Origin: CAWBUW01 sp963792075
Lineage (GTDB): Bacteria; Chloroflexota; Anaerolineae; Anaerolineales; UBA4823
NCBI GenBank assembly: GCA_963792075.1
Contig: CAWBUW010000012.1
Span: 1 to 64,000, forward strand
Reading direction: 5' to 3'
Length of the DNA stretch: 64,000 nucleotides
The position numbers and the translations under genes are program-made. The notes under the pieces are model-generated. The model saw only the letters and a list, made by a program, of their open reading frames with translations, was not told the origin of the DNA and ran no database searches. This document shows positions 51,971-60,715 of this stretch, piece by piece. Each line of letters starts with the position of its first letter. The first letter of the stretch is position 1.

Positions 51971-52777
51971 ATGTCAAAAACACGCCTGGACACCCTTCTC
52001 GTTGCGCGCGGGTTGGCTGCAGATACTGCCATCGCCCAACGCCTGGTGATGGCGGGAGAAGTGCGCGTTGCCGGCCAGGTAATGCTCCAACCAGCGGTAC
52101 TTCTGCCAGCCGAGGTCGAGATCTCCCTTGATGTAGGACCGCGCTTTGTCTCCCGAGGGGGAGACAAGCTCGAAGCCGCTCTGCTGTCCTTTGGGGTCTC
52201 TGCGGCTAATCTGGTATGCGCCGATGTGGGCGCTTCTACCGGCGGATTCACCGATTGTTTATTGCAGCATGGCGCAACTCGAGTGTATGCGATTGACGTG
52301 GGCCACGGCATCCTCGCCTGGAAACTGCGCCAGGATCCACGGGTCATCGTGATGGAAGAGACCAATGCTCGCCATGTCGAGTGCCTTCCCGAACCGGTCG
52401 CTTTGGTAACGGCAGACGCATCCTTTATCTCGCTCAAAGTCCTGCTCCCCGTAATGCGTGACTGGCTACTCACGGCCGGCGGGCAAATCATCACCCTGAT
52501 CAAGCCCCAGTTCGAAGCCAGCAAAAAAGAAGTGGCCCGCGGCAAAGGCGTTATCCGTGACCCTGTTGTTCACCAGTCAGTTCTGCTCGATGTTCTATCC
52601 TACGCCCTGTCCCTCGGGTTCGATCTCCGCGGCCTGATGCGATCCCCTCTTCTCGGGCCCAAAGGCAACACCGAGTTTCTCGCCTGCCTGGCTTATCCGC
52701 ATGCCCAGGCCGAGGTCCAGCCTCTCGAGAGCCTGGTTGCTCAAGTGGCTGCGGGCCAAAACCAGACAGTGGAATAG
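51971..52777 (+). CDS. tlyA: TlyA family rRNA 2'-O-methyltransferase
   Basis: A 268-residue protein: an N-terminal S4 RNA-binding domain (KTRLDTLLVARGLAADTAIAQRLVMAGEV, in part) and an FtsJ/RrmJ-type methyltransferase domain with VSRGGDKLEAAL, DVGASTGGFTDCLLQHGA and LIKPQFEASKKEV. TlyA methylates ribose 2'-OH of 16S and 23S rRNA in some bacteria. The ATG at 51971 has no clear Shine-Dalgarno. It is followed by lepA after a hairpin. Confidence 0.94.
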   Translation: MSKTRLDTLLVARGLAADTAIAQRLVMAGEVRVAGQVMLQPAVLLPAEVEISLDVGPRFVSRGGDKLEAALLSFGVSAANLVCADVGASTGGFTDCLLQHGATRVYAIDVGHGILAWKLRQDPRVIVMEETNARHVECLPEPVALVTADASFISLKVLLPVMRDWLLTAGGQIITLIKPQFEASKKEVARGKGVIRDPVVHQSVLLDVLSYALSLGFDLRGLMRSPLLGPKGNTEFLACLAYPHAQAEVQPLESLVAQVAAGQNQTVE

Positions 52778-52827
52778 CCCGCTCAATAGGGTGCGCAGGT
52801 GGGCGGAGTGACACACAATACGCTATA

Positions 52828-52873
52828 GTTTTGGGTATTCATAGCCAGCGAAGCTGCCACGAATACCCAAAAC
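52828..52873 (+). repeat. Interrupted hairpin between tlyA and lepA
   Basis: A perfect outer stem of 13 bp (52828-52840 with 52861-52873) and an inner CAGC-GAA-GCTG stem, with mismatches in between. It looks like a partly decayed hairpin of the window family. It lies 50 nt after the tlyA stop. TATACT (52887-52892) follows, 10 nt before the lepA ATG. Confidence 0.88.
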
Positions 52874-52902
52874 ACCGACTTTAGGTTATACTTTCCGCAC
52901 CT

Positions 52903-54702
52903 ATGTCTGAAAATATCCGTAATTTTTGTATCATCGCTCATATCGATCACGGAAAATCCACTCTCGCTGATCGCCTGCTTCATCTGACAGGGACGATTTC
53001 CGACCGCGATACAACCGAACAAGTCCTCGATACGATGGACCTTGAGCGGGAAAAAGGCGTCACCATCAAAGCCTCCGCAGTGCGCATGAGTTACACCGCT
53101 CTGGATGGCAAGACCTACGAGCTCAACCTGATTGACACCCCTGGACACGTCGATTTCGGTTACGAAGTCAGCCGCGCACTGAATGCGTGTGAGGGCGCGC
53201 TGCTCGTTGTAGATGCCACACAAGGCATCGAAGCCCAAACTCTAGCGAACCTGTATATGGCTCTCGATGCAGATTTGGAAATCATCCCGGTGATTAACAA
53301 GATTGACCTGATCTCTGCCCACCCGGATGAAGTCGCGGTCGAGATTCAAAATCTACTTGGCACTCCAGCCAATGAAGTCCTGCGCATCTCGGCCAAACTT
53401 GGCCTGAATGTCGAGCAAGTTCTCGAGGCAGTGGTACAGCAGGTACCTCCCCCCAAAGGAAGTGATGACGCTCCGCTACGCGCCCTCATTTTTGACTCGC
53501 ATTATGACTCCTACAAAGGTGTGGTTGCCTATATACGCGTGATGGAAGGCAGCTTCAAACACACCGACACGCTGCGCTTGTTAGCTACCAACTTCGACCT
53601 GAAACCGGTTGAGATCGGCATGTTCGCGCCGGATATGCGCCCGGTGACCACCCTTTCGGCTGGTGAGGTCGGCTACGTGGCGACGGGGTTGAAGACCGTG
53701 CGCGAATGCCGCGTCGGCGATACGATCACCCACGCCAACCGCCCGGCTGAGGCTCCCCTCCCTGGCTACCGCCCCGCCAAGCCGATGGTCTTTGCCGGCA
53801 TTTACCCTGTGGAAGGTGAAGATTACGAGGATTTGAAAGAAGCCCTGGAAAAACTCCAGCTCAATGACGCATCTCTGGTTTATCAACCGGAGACATCTCA
53901 GGCGCTCAACTTCGGCTTCCGCTGCGGCTTCCTGGGGATGTTCCACATGGAAATCATCCAGGAACGCCTGGAGCGCGAATACGACCTGGACATCATTATG
54001 ACTGCCCCCTCGGTAGAATACGAGGTCCTGATGCGTACGGGCGAGGTGATCCTGATCAACTCGCCCGCAGATCTCCCGAACGAAGATTTTATCGAAGAAA
54101 TCCGTGAACCGTGGATGACAATTGAAATCTTCACCCCCACCGATTATTATGGACCGATCATGGACCTGGTCACCAAGCGGCGGGGGGCATTCCTTTCTCA
54201 GGAATACCCGGCTACCAACCGGGTTGAGCTAATCTTTGAAATTCCCCTGGCTGAACTGATTATAGATTTCTTCGATCTGCTCAAATCTCGGACCAAAGGC
54301 TATGCTTCGCTTGATTACCAGTTCAAAGAATACCGCAAGGATGAGCTGGTCAAGCTGGAAATTCTTGTAAATGAAGAATCATTGGATGCGCTGGCGACGA
54401 TCGTCCACAAACGTGATGCCTATCGCAAGGGTCAGACCATCATTTCTACATTAAAGGATATGATCCCGAGGCAGCTCTTTGTCGTACCCATCCAGGCCTA
54501 TGCAGAGGGGCGGGTCATTTCGCGTGCCAACGTTAAAGCAGAACGCAAAGATGTGCTTGCCAAATGCTACGGCGGCGATATTACCCGCAAGAAGAAACTG
54601 CTCGAGAAGCAGAAGCGCGGCAAGAAGCGCATGAAGATGGTGGGCAATGTTGAAATCCCGCAGGAAGCCTTCCTGGCTGTACTGCGGTTAAATGAGGATT
54701 AA
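52903..54702 (+). CDS. lepA: Elongation factor 4 (LepA)
   Basis: A 599-residue ribosome-associated GTPase. G1 is AHIDHGKSTLADRL (about 12-25), switch I has DLEREKGVTIKA, G3 is DTPGHVDF, G4 NKIDL. It has domains II-IV and the LepA-specific C-terminal domain with YGGDITRKKKLLEKQKRGKKRMK. It helps translation under stress. There is no clear Shine-Dalgarno; TATACT 10 nt before the ATG suggests a very short leader. Its TAA overlaps the presumed ATT start of the next gene. Confidence 0.97.
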   Translation: MSENIRNFCIIAHIDHGKSTLADRLLHLTGTISDRDTTEQVLDTMDLEREKGVTIKASAVRMSYTALDGKTYELNLIDTPGHVDFGYEVSRALNACEGALLVVDATQGIEAQTLANLYMALDADLEIIPVINKIDLISAHPDEVAVEIQNLLGTPANEVLRISAKLGLNVEQVLEAVVQQVPPPKGSDDAPLRALIFDSHYDSYKGVVAYIRVMEGSFKHTDTLRLLATNFDLKPVEIGMFAPDMRPVTTLSAGEVGYVATGLKTVRECRVGDTITHANRPAEAPLPGYRPAKPMVFAGIYPVEGEDYEDLKEALEKLQLNDASLVYQPETSQALNFGFRCGFLGMFHMEIIQERLEREYDLDIIMTAPSVEYEVLMRTGEVILINSPADLPNEDFIEEIREPWMTIEIFTPTDYYGPIMDLVTKRRGAFLSQEYPATNRVELIFEIPLAELIIDFFDLLKSRTKGYASLDYQFKEYRKDELVKLEILVNEESLDALATIVHKRDAYRKGQTIISTLKDMIPRQLFVVPIQAYAEGRVISRANVKAERKDVLAKCYGGDITRKKKLLEKQKRGKKRMKMVGNVEIPQEAFLAVLRLNED

Positions 54703-55766
54703 TTACGGATAACACACCTCTTCATGAATCCATAGAGCCGCAGGAATCTCAATCTTCCCCGGCAGCTCAAAAAGCGGACCAGGGGAAAGCCTCTTCCCGT
54801 GGCCTGTTCATTGGGATACTGGTCAGCCTGGTCTGCCTGGCGATTATCTTTTCCTCAATTGACATCCAACAGCTTTTTGTCTCGTTGCAGTTGGCAGATT
54901 ACCGTTGGGTGCTTGCCAGCATCTGCGTTGCCCCTGTCTGGCTGCTGGTGCGCGCCCTGGCGTGGCGCGCCCTGCTGCAAAATAAAGCTGCATTTTCAGA
55001 TGTATTCTTCTCGATCAACCAGGGCTACCTGCTTAATAACGTGCTGCCATTTCGGCTGGGCGAGGTGGGACGAGCTTTTCTGCTGGGAAGAAAATCCGGA
55101 TTAGGTTTCTGGAAGGTACTGCCTACAATCTTCATCGAACGATTGGTGGACTTGATCCTGGCTGTAGGCATGTTTCTTGGCGCGCTACCATTTGTGGTTG
55201 GCGCAGATTGGGCAGGGCAGGCTGCCTGGATCACAGGAGGGCTGATGCTCGCTGGCCTGTGCATGCTGTTTATCCTGGCGCATAACCGGCCGCGCGTCGA
55301 AGCCCTGGCTGCTGCCATTGGGAAACGCATCCCCTGGGTAGAGCGGCTCATTGCCCGTTCGCTGCCACCTTTCCTGGATGGCCTGGGCATACTTGTTGAT
55401 CTGCGCCGCTTCCTGGTCAGTATTGGCTGGCTGCTGCTCGACTGGGCAATCGGTATCTTCCAATTTAGCCTGATGATGCGAGCATTCTTTCCCCAGGCAC
55501 AGCCGCTCTGGAACATCTTTACCCTCGGCGCGGCAGCCCTCGGCATGGCTGCACCTTCTTCGCCGGGCGGAGTGGGCGTGTACGAGTTTGCAATTATGAC
55601 CGCCCTGGCGCAGTTCGTGGATGCTCCTGCGACAGCCGCGGCATTTGCTTTCACTGCACATCTCACCCAAATCTTCGTTACGGGCCTGCTTGGTGCTTAC
55701 GCTCTCTACCGAGATGGAGATAGCCTGGTAGGCTTGTACCGCCAGGTACGCAAGCTGCAGGCTTGA
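54702..55766 (+). CDS. Lysylphosphatidylglycerol synthase TM/AglD-like membrane protein, unusual start
   Basis: A membrane protein with about eight helices of the UPF0104/AglD-like flippase group, seen in NQGYLLNNVLPFRLGEVGRAFLLGRKSG, FIERLVDLILA and GMAAPSSPGGVGVYEFAIM. Such proteins are found with glycan-synthesis genes. The frame stays open back to the lepA stop and contains a first helix (FIGILVSLVCLAIIF), but no ATG, GTG or TTG occurs before TTG 54885. ATT at 54702 overlaps the lepA TAA exactly where TAATG would be normal, giving TDNTPLHESIEPQ as second and later residues. The conservative start (54885) would remove the first helix. Confidence 0.85.
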   Translation: MTDNTPLHESIEPQESQSSPAAQKADQGKASSRGLFIGILVSLVCLAIIFSSIDIQQLFVSLQLADYRWVLASICVAPVWLLVRALAWRALLQNKAAFSDVFFSINQGYLLNNVLPFRLGEVGRAFLLGRKSGLGFWKVLPTIFIERLVDLILAVGMFLGALPFVVGADWAGQAAWITGGLMLAGLCMLFILAHNRPRVEALAAAIGKRIPWVERLIARSLPPFLDGLGILVDLRRFLVSIGWLLLDWAIGIFQFSLMMRAFFPQAQPLWNIFTLGAAALGMAAPSSPGGVGVYEFAIMTALAQFVDAPATAAAFAFTAHLTQIFVTGLLGAYALYRDGDSLVGLYRQVRKLQA

Positions 55767-55770
55767 ATCC

Positions 55771-56958
55771 ATGCGTATTCTGACCACCCTCACCTATTAC
55801 CGTCCGCACTATTCCGGACTGACGATCTATGCCGAACGCGTGGCGCGTACCCTGGTAGAACGCGGCCACCAGGTTACGGTGCTTACGTCGCACTATGACA
55901 AAGATTTACCCGGTCGTGAACTCCGCGACGGTGTGCAGGTGATCCGCCCCTGGGTGATGCTGCGCATCAGCAAAGGTGTGATTATGCCTACCATGCTGGT
56001 TCGGGCCTGGCAGCTTGCCCGCCAGTCTGATGTCGTCCTGCTACACCTGCCTCAACTGGACGCAGCCCCCATTGCACTCATCAGCCGTTTCCTGGGCAAA
56101 CCCGTTGTGGTTACTTATCACTGCGACATGGTGCTGCCTACCGGATGGGTCCACCGCCTGGCTAACCTGGCTTCTGACCTGGCCAATCATCTTACTGCCC
56201 GCCTGGCACAGGTGATTGTTCACAATACCCAGGATTATGCGGACCACTCCCCCTTCTTGAAACAATATTTGTCCAGGGTGCAGGCCATCCCGCCCCCCAT
56301 CGAAATAGCGCCCGCCTCCCAGGCGGATATCGCTGCTTTCCGACTGAAAGCAAATATCCAGCCTGGCCAACGGGTGATTGGCATCGCAGCTCGCCTGGTC
56401 TCTGAAAAAGGCGTGGAATACCTCGCCCAGGCGCTGCCGATCGTGCTTGAAAAGCACCCAACCGCACGCGTGCTCTTCGTCGGCCCCTACCAGAACCTGG
56501 TTGGAGAAGAAGCTTATGCCCACAGGTTAGCCCCACTGCTGGCTTCTCTGGGGGATCATTGGACTTTTCTCGGGGTACTGCCTCCCGGTGAGTTCAGCGC
56601 TTTTTTCCAACACTGCGAAGTAACGGTACTGCCCAGCATTAACAGCACTGAATCCTATGGCATGGTGCAGGTTGAATCCATGGCCTGCGGTACGCCCGTA
56701 ATCGCCTCGGACCGCCCGGGCGTGCGTGTGCCAGTACAGATGACCGGCATGGGGAACCTTTTCCCACCCGGAGACGTCCCTGCCCTGGCTCAGGCGCTGA
56801 TCGATTTGCTTGACCACCCTGAAGCCTACCGTGGCGACCCGCGGGCCTGGCTGCAGGCGTCTACCTCCCAGGCAGTAGCTGCCCGTTACGAAGCGATTTT
56901 TGACGCGCTGCGCCTGCCTTCCAATCAATCGAAACCCGTTATTCCTGAGGAGTCATGA
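55771..56958 (+). CDS. Glycosyltransferase family 4 protein
   Basis: A 395-residue GT-B enzyme. The opening RILTTLTYYRPHYSGLTIYAERVA has the glycine loop of GT4; later come VVTYHCDMVLP, GIAARLVSEKGVEYLAQAL and the donor motif STESYGMVQVESMACGTPVIAS. Likely a membrane-associated sugar transferase for a glycolipid. It starts 4 nt after the flippase-like gene, and its stop overlaps the next ATG (ATGA at 56955-56958). Confidence 0.92.
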   Translation: MRILTTLTYYRPHYSGLTIYAERVARTLVERGHQVTVLTSHYDKDLPGRELRDGVQVIRPWVMLRISKGVIMPTMLVRAWQLARQSDVVLLHLPQLDAAPIALISRFLGKPVVVTYHCDMVLPTGWVHRLANLASDLANHLTARLAQVIVHNTQDYADHSPFLKQYLSRVQAIPPPIEIAPASQADIAAFRLKANIQPGQRVIGIAARLVSEKGVEYLAQALPIVLEKHPTARVLFVGPYQNLVGEEAYAHRLAPLLASLGDHWTFLGVLPPGEFSAFFQHCEVTVLPSINSTESYGMVQVESMACGTPVIASDRPGVRVPVQMTGMGNLFPPGDVPALAQALIDLLDHPEAYRGDPRAWLQASTSQAVAARYEAIFDALRLPSNQSKPVIPEES

Positions 56959-57755
56959 CTTCACCCGCCACCAAAGATTATCTCTGGCTGCACTTGCGTG
57001 ACCTGCCTTATTTCCGCGCCATCCTGCGCGCGGTGGAGGCCCACTTTTACCAGGAATTTATCCTGCCTTCCCCTACGCTGGACCTGGGCTGCGGCGATGG
57101 CCATTTTGCCACCCTGGCCTTTGACCGCCCGCTCGATATCGGACTGGATCCCTGGCAAGGCCCCATCCGGGAGGCCCGCCGGCGGGGAGGCTACAAAAGC
57201 CTGGTGCAGGCCGACGCCGGACAGATGCCCTTCCCGACCGGTACCTTCGCCAGCGCCATCAGCAATTCAGTGCTCGAACACATTCCCCATATCGATATCG
57301 TCCTGGCTGAGGCATACCGCACACTCCGGCCGGGTGCGCCGTTCCTGTTCTGCGTACCTAACCCGGCTTATCTAAGCGAGCTGGATGTCCCTGCCCGCCT
57401 GAACCACCTGGGGATGAAATCTCTCGGCCGGGCGTATACCGATTGGTTTAAACGCATGTCACGTGTGCACCACGCTGACACCCCCACGGTCTGGCAAGAG
57501 CGCCTGGAAAGGGCTGGATTCCACCTGGAGCGTTGGTGGCACTATTTTTCTCCCCAGGCCATGCGCGCGCTGGAATGGGGGCACTATTGGGGGGCACCCA
57601 CACTGCTGCCACACCTGGTCACCGGCCGTTGGATTCTTGCCCCCCAACGTTGGAACCTGGCGCTGACCGAGCGTATGGTACGCCGCTATTCCATCCCCCA
57701 GCCTGATCCGCAAGGCACGTTTACATTTTATGTAGCCAGGAAGCCTGAAGCTTAA
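56955..57755 (+). CDS. SAM-dependent methyltransferase
   Basis: A 266-residue class I methyltransferase: TLDLGCGDGHFATLAF (motif I, about 36-51), SAISNSVLEHIPHIDIVLAEA and LRPGAPFLFCVPNP. The C-terminal part has an aromatic-rich segment (ERWWHYFSPQAMRALEWG). It is coupled to the GT4 gene by a 4-nt overlap and precedes another methyltransferase by 6 nt. Substrate unknown, probably a glycan or lipid. Confidence 0.9.
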   Translation: MTSPATKDYLWLHLRDLPYFRAILRAVEAHFYQEFILPSPTLDLGCGDGHFATLAFDRPLDIGLDPWQGPIREARRRGGYKSLVQADAGQMPFPTGTFASAISNSVLEHIPHIDIVLAEAYRTLRPGAPFLFCVPNPAYLSELDVPARLNHLGMKSLGRAYTDWFKRMSRVHHADTPTVWQERLERAGFHLERWWHYFSPQAMRALEWGHYWGAPTLLPHLVTGRWILAPQRWNLALTERMVRRYSIPQPDPQGTFTFYVARKPEA

Positions 57756-57761
57756 TCTTTA

Positions 57762-58514
57762 ATGAACACACCCGAACCGTCCGGCTCTGCCCCCAGCCAC
57801 CCCTTCGACCAGGCTTATTTTCACAGCGGGCCTTATGCCCATGTTTCTTTTAAGAAATACAGCCAGTACTGGTGGTCAAACCGTTTTTACGCTACCCTGG
57901 CGCGCCGGCATGGCCCCAAGCGCGGCCGTGTGCTTGAGATCGGCTGTGGACTGGGCCATTTGCTGACCTGGCTGGCTAAAGATTACGAGGTATATGGTTC
58001 CGACATTAACGAATGGGCGCTTGAACAGGCGCGGAAAAATGTTCCCCAGGGCCACTTCGATTTGCTCTCCGCCACAGAACTTTCGGCTTACCCGGATGAG
58101 TATTTCCAGATCGTGATCGCCAAGCATGTCGTTGAACACCTACCGCAGCCCGAAAACGCCATCGCCGAGATGGGGCGTGTGCTGGCTCCAGGCGGGCTGC
58201 TGCTCCTGGCTACACCCAACCTGGATTCGCCCATGCGCACTCGAAAAAAAGAAAACTGGATCGGTTTCCAGGATAAAACTCATATCAGCCTGAAACCCCC
58301 GGCAGAGTGGCTGGCCCAGCTCCGCCAGCACCACCTTGCTCCACGCAAGATCTTTTCAGACGGCTTTTGGGATGCACCTTACCTGCCATTGCTGCCCACG
58401 CGCTTGCAGAAACTGCTTTTCGGCCTGCCCGGAGGCTTGCAGGCTATCTTTGGATGGAGTATTATTCCCTTACAATGGGGTGAAAGCCTGATTGTATTGG
58501 CCTATCGCATATGA
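57762..58514 (+). CDS. SAM-dependent methyltransferase
   Basis: A 250-residue class I methyltransferase with RVLEIGCGLGHLLTWLAKDYEVYGSDIN (motif I, about 48-70, in part), IVIAKHVVEHLPQPENAI and APGGLLLLATPNLDS. The C-terminal 40 residues are hydrophobic (LPGGLQAIFGWSIIPLQWG), possibly membrane-associated. Its stop overlaps the ATG of the next gene (58511-58514). It is not a duplicate of its neighbour; only the methyltransferase motifs agree. Confidence 0.9.
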   Translation: MNTPEPSGSAPSHPFDQAYFHSGPYAHVSFKKYSQYWWSNRFYATLARRHGPKRGRVLEIGCGLGHLLTWLAKDYEVYGSDINEWALEQARKNVPQGHFDLLSATELSAYPDEYFQIVIAKHVVEHLPQPENAIAEMGRVLAPGGLLLLATPNLDSPMRTRKKENWIGFQDKTHISLKPPAEWLAQLRQHHLAPRKIFSDGFWDAPYLPLLPTRLQKLLFGLPGGLQAIFGWSIIPLQWGESLIVLAYRI

Positions 58515-60715
58515 ACGACCCACTACAGGAACCTAGCGTTCTCGATTACGTCAAAGACCGGCTGCGCTTCTGGGAAAAACCCACTTTACACATCCCAGAA
58601 GCAGAACCAGCGCGCCCCGGAGAAATCCAAGCGATCATCGAAAGACCTTCACAGCACCCAATCAAAACTGCGCCGGTGACACTACCCTGGCGCAGTGGCC
58701 TCGCCGTGCTGCTGGCGCTGGTGGCTCAGCTCACGCTCGAACCGCGCAGTGGCGGGGAGCGCATGGGGTTGCCCGGAGCTATCCTGTACCTGCTGGCTGC
58801 GGCAGCCGCGCTCTGGGCTGCAGCCAGCCAGGAATGGCAGTGGGCTGCGATTGCGCAGGATGAAACCCACGAAGATCCCTTGACTTTGCGTGTCCGACCC
58901 TTGTTAGTCGGAAGCGGGCTGTTGCTAATCTCCTTCATCGCCTTTGGCGGCAACCAGTTCAACCTCTTCAACACCAGCCTTTGGCTCGCCGGCCTGTTTT
59001 TCCTGGCGCGCAGTCTGTGGTTAGATGAGCCATCTTCCCCTGGCTGGGGGGTACGCCTGCGTGCTTTGTGGCAGCCGGGCAAATGGTCGCTGACTTTGAC
59101 TCCCCAGGTTTTTGTTATCATTGCCCTGGTTGTTCTGGCCTTGTTCTTTCGCGCTTACCGCTTAGATTCGGTCCCGCCCGAAATGAACAGCGACCATGCC
59201 GAGAAACTGCTGGATGTATATGATGTTCTTCACGGCCAAACTCACATCTTCTTCGAGCGCAATACAGGCCGCGAGGCATTCCAATTCTACCTGACTGCTC
59301 TTATCGCCCAGCTCTTCGGCACGGGTATCTCGTTTATGAGTCTCAAAATCGGCACGTTGCTGTGCGGCCTGGCTACCCTGCCGTTTATCTACCTGTTAGG
59401 CAAGGAAACCGCCGGGCGCGGCGCGGGCTTGATTGCCGTTACACTGGCTATTATGGCTTATTGGCCCAACGTGATCACCCGAGTTGCACTGCGCTTCAGC
59501 CTCTACCCACTCTTCACTGCGCCTACATTGTATTTTCTCTTGCGCGGCCTGCGTACGCAGCGCCGCAATGACTTCATCCTGGCAGGGCTGTGCCTGGGCA
59601 TCGGCCTGCACACATATACGCCCATCCGCATCTTACCGTTCGTAGTCCTGGTAGCGGTGGGGTTATACCTGCTCCACCGCCGCCATCCGCTGCAGCGCCA
59701 GCAAGCGTTGGTGGGGCTGCTCCTGGTCGGGCTGGTTTCTTTTGCCGTCTTCTTGCCCCTGGGTCGTTACGCCGTTGACCATCCCGACGCCTTTGCCTTC
59801 CGCGCTTTCTCCCGCCTGGGCGATTGGGAACGTCCCCTGCCCAGCCCGGCCTGGCAGGTCTTCCTCCAAAACCTGTGGAATGCGCTGCGAATGTTCTCTT
59901 GGGATGATGGTGAGATATGGCCTGTTTCCATTCCCCATCGACCCGCGCTGGATGTAGTGACCGCGGCTTTCTTCAACCTGGGTGTGGTGCTCATTTTCTT
60001 CCGCTACTTGCGCCAGCGCCGGTGGCAAGATCTCTTCTTGATCCTGGCAATCCCCTTGCTCATGTTACCCTCCATCCTGGCACTCGCCTTCCCGAACGAA
60101 AACCCCGCACTTAACCGCACCAGCGGCGCCATGATCCCCGTTTTTGTGATTGCCGGCCTGGCTTTGTTCAGTTTCATCAACTCGATACGCCTGAAATTGG
60201 GGGGGCAGGCCGGTTTAATCATCGCCAGCGCCGGTGGTGTCATCCTTCTCTTCCTGGCGGCCAACCAGAATTTCAATCTGGTCTTTAATACTTATGCCCA
60301 GAACTACGCCCAGGCCTCCTGGAATACGTCGGAATTAGGCTGGGTGATCCGTAATTACGCCAACTCAGTCGGCAGCCTGGACAGCGCCTGGGTGGTGGCC
60401 TTCCCCCATTGGGTGGATACTCGCCTGGTGGGCATGCAAGCAGGCAATCCTACGCGTGATTATGCCATCCAACCGGATGAACTGCCGAACACGGTTGTGC
60501 TGCCCAATCCGAAACTGTTCCTGTTAAAAACCGAAGATCATCAGTCTGTGACCAGGCTCCAGCAGCTTTACCCGCAAGGATGGCTGCAGCCGGTCAAATC
60601 TGTCTATCTCAATAAAGACTTCTATATCTTCTTTGTCCCTTCTGAGCCGGGGATACTACCGCCGCGTAGCTATCAGCCGGAAAAACTTTCTGAGCCCTTT
60701 GATTCAATGCCATGA
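58511..60715 (+). CDS. Membrane glycosyltransferase, GT39/PMT_2-like
   Basis: A 734-residue polytopic protein. A cytoplasmic N-terminal segment (about 1-55) precedes about 12-13 helices. The first loop MNSDHAEKLLDVYDVLHGQ followed by FFERNTGREAFQFYLTALIAQLFG corresponds to the acidic catalytic loop of PMT/ArnT-type enzymes that use lipid-linked sugars. The C-terminal soluble region (about 600-734) probably lies outside. It overlaps the methyltransferase gene and the next gene (ATGA at 60712-60715), so the 55-64 kb genes are one operon. Confidence 0.87.
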   Translation: MNDPLQEPSVLDYVKDRLRFWEKPTLHIPEAEPARPGEIQAIIERPSQHPIKTAPVTLPWRSGLAVLLALVAQLTLEPRSGGERMGLPGAILYLLAAAAALWAAASQEWQWAAIAQDETHEDPLTLRVRPLLVGSGLLLISFIAFGGNQFNLFNTSLWLAGLFFLARSLWLDEPSSPGWGVRLRALWQPGKWSLTLTPQVFVIIALVVLALFFRAYRLDSVPPEMNSDHAEKLLDVYDVLHGQTHIFFERNTGREAFQFYLTALIAQLFGTGISFMSLKIGTLLCGLATLPFIYLLGKETAGRGAGLIAVTLAIMAYWPNVITRVALRFSLYPLFTAPTLYFLLRGLRTQRRNDFILAGLCLGIGLHTYTPIRILPFVVLVAVGLYLLHRRHPLQRQQALVGLLLVGLVSFAVFLPLGRYAVDHPDAFAFRAFSRLGDWERPLPSPAWQVFLQNLWNALRMFSWDDGEIWPVSIPHRPALDVVTAAFFNLGVVLIFFRYLRQRRWQDLFLILAIPLLMLPSILALAFPNENPALNRTSGAMIPVFVIAGLALFSFINSIRLKLGGQAGLIIASAGGVILLFLAANQNFNLVFNTYAQNYAQASWNTSELGWVIRNYANSVGSLDSAWVVAFPHWVDTRLVGMQAGNPTRDYAIQPDELPNTVVLPNPKLFLLKTEDHQSVTRLQQLYPQGWLQPVKSVYLNKDFYIFFVPSEPGILPPRSYQPEKLSEPFDSMP

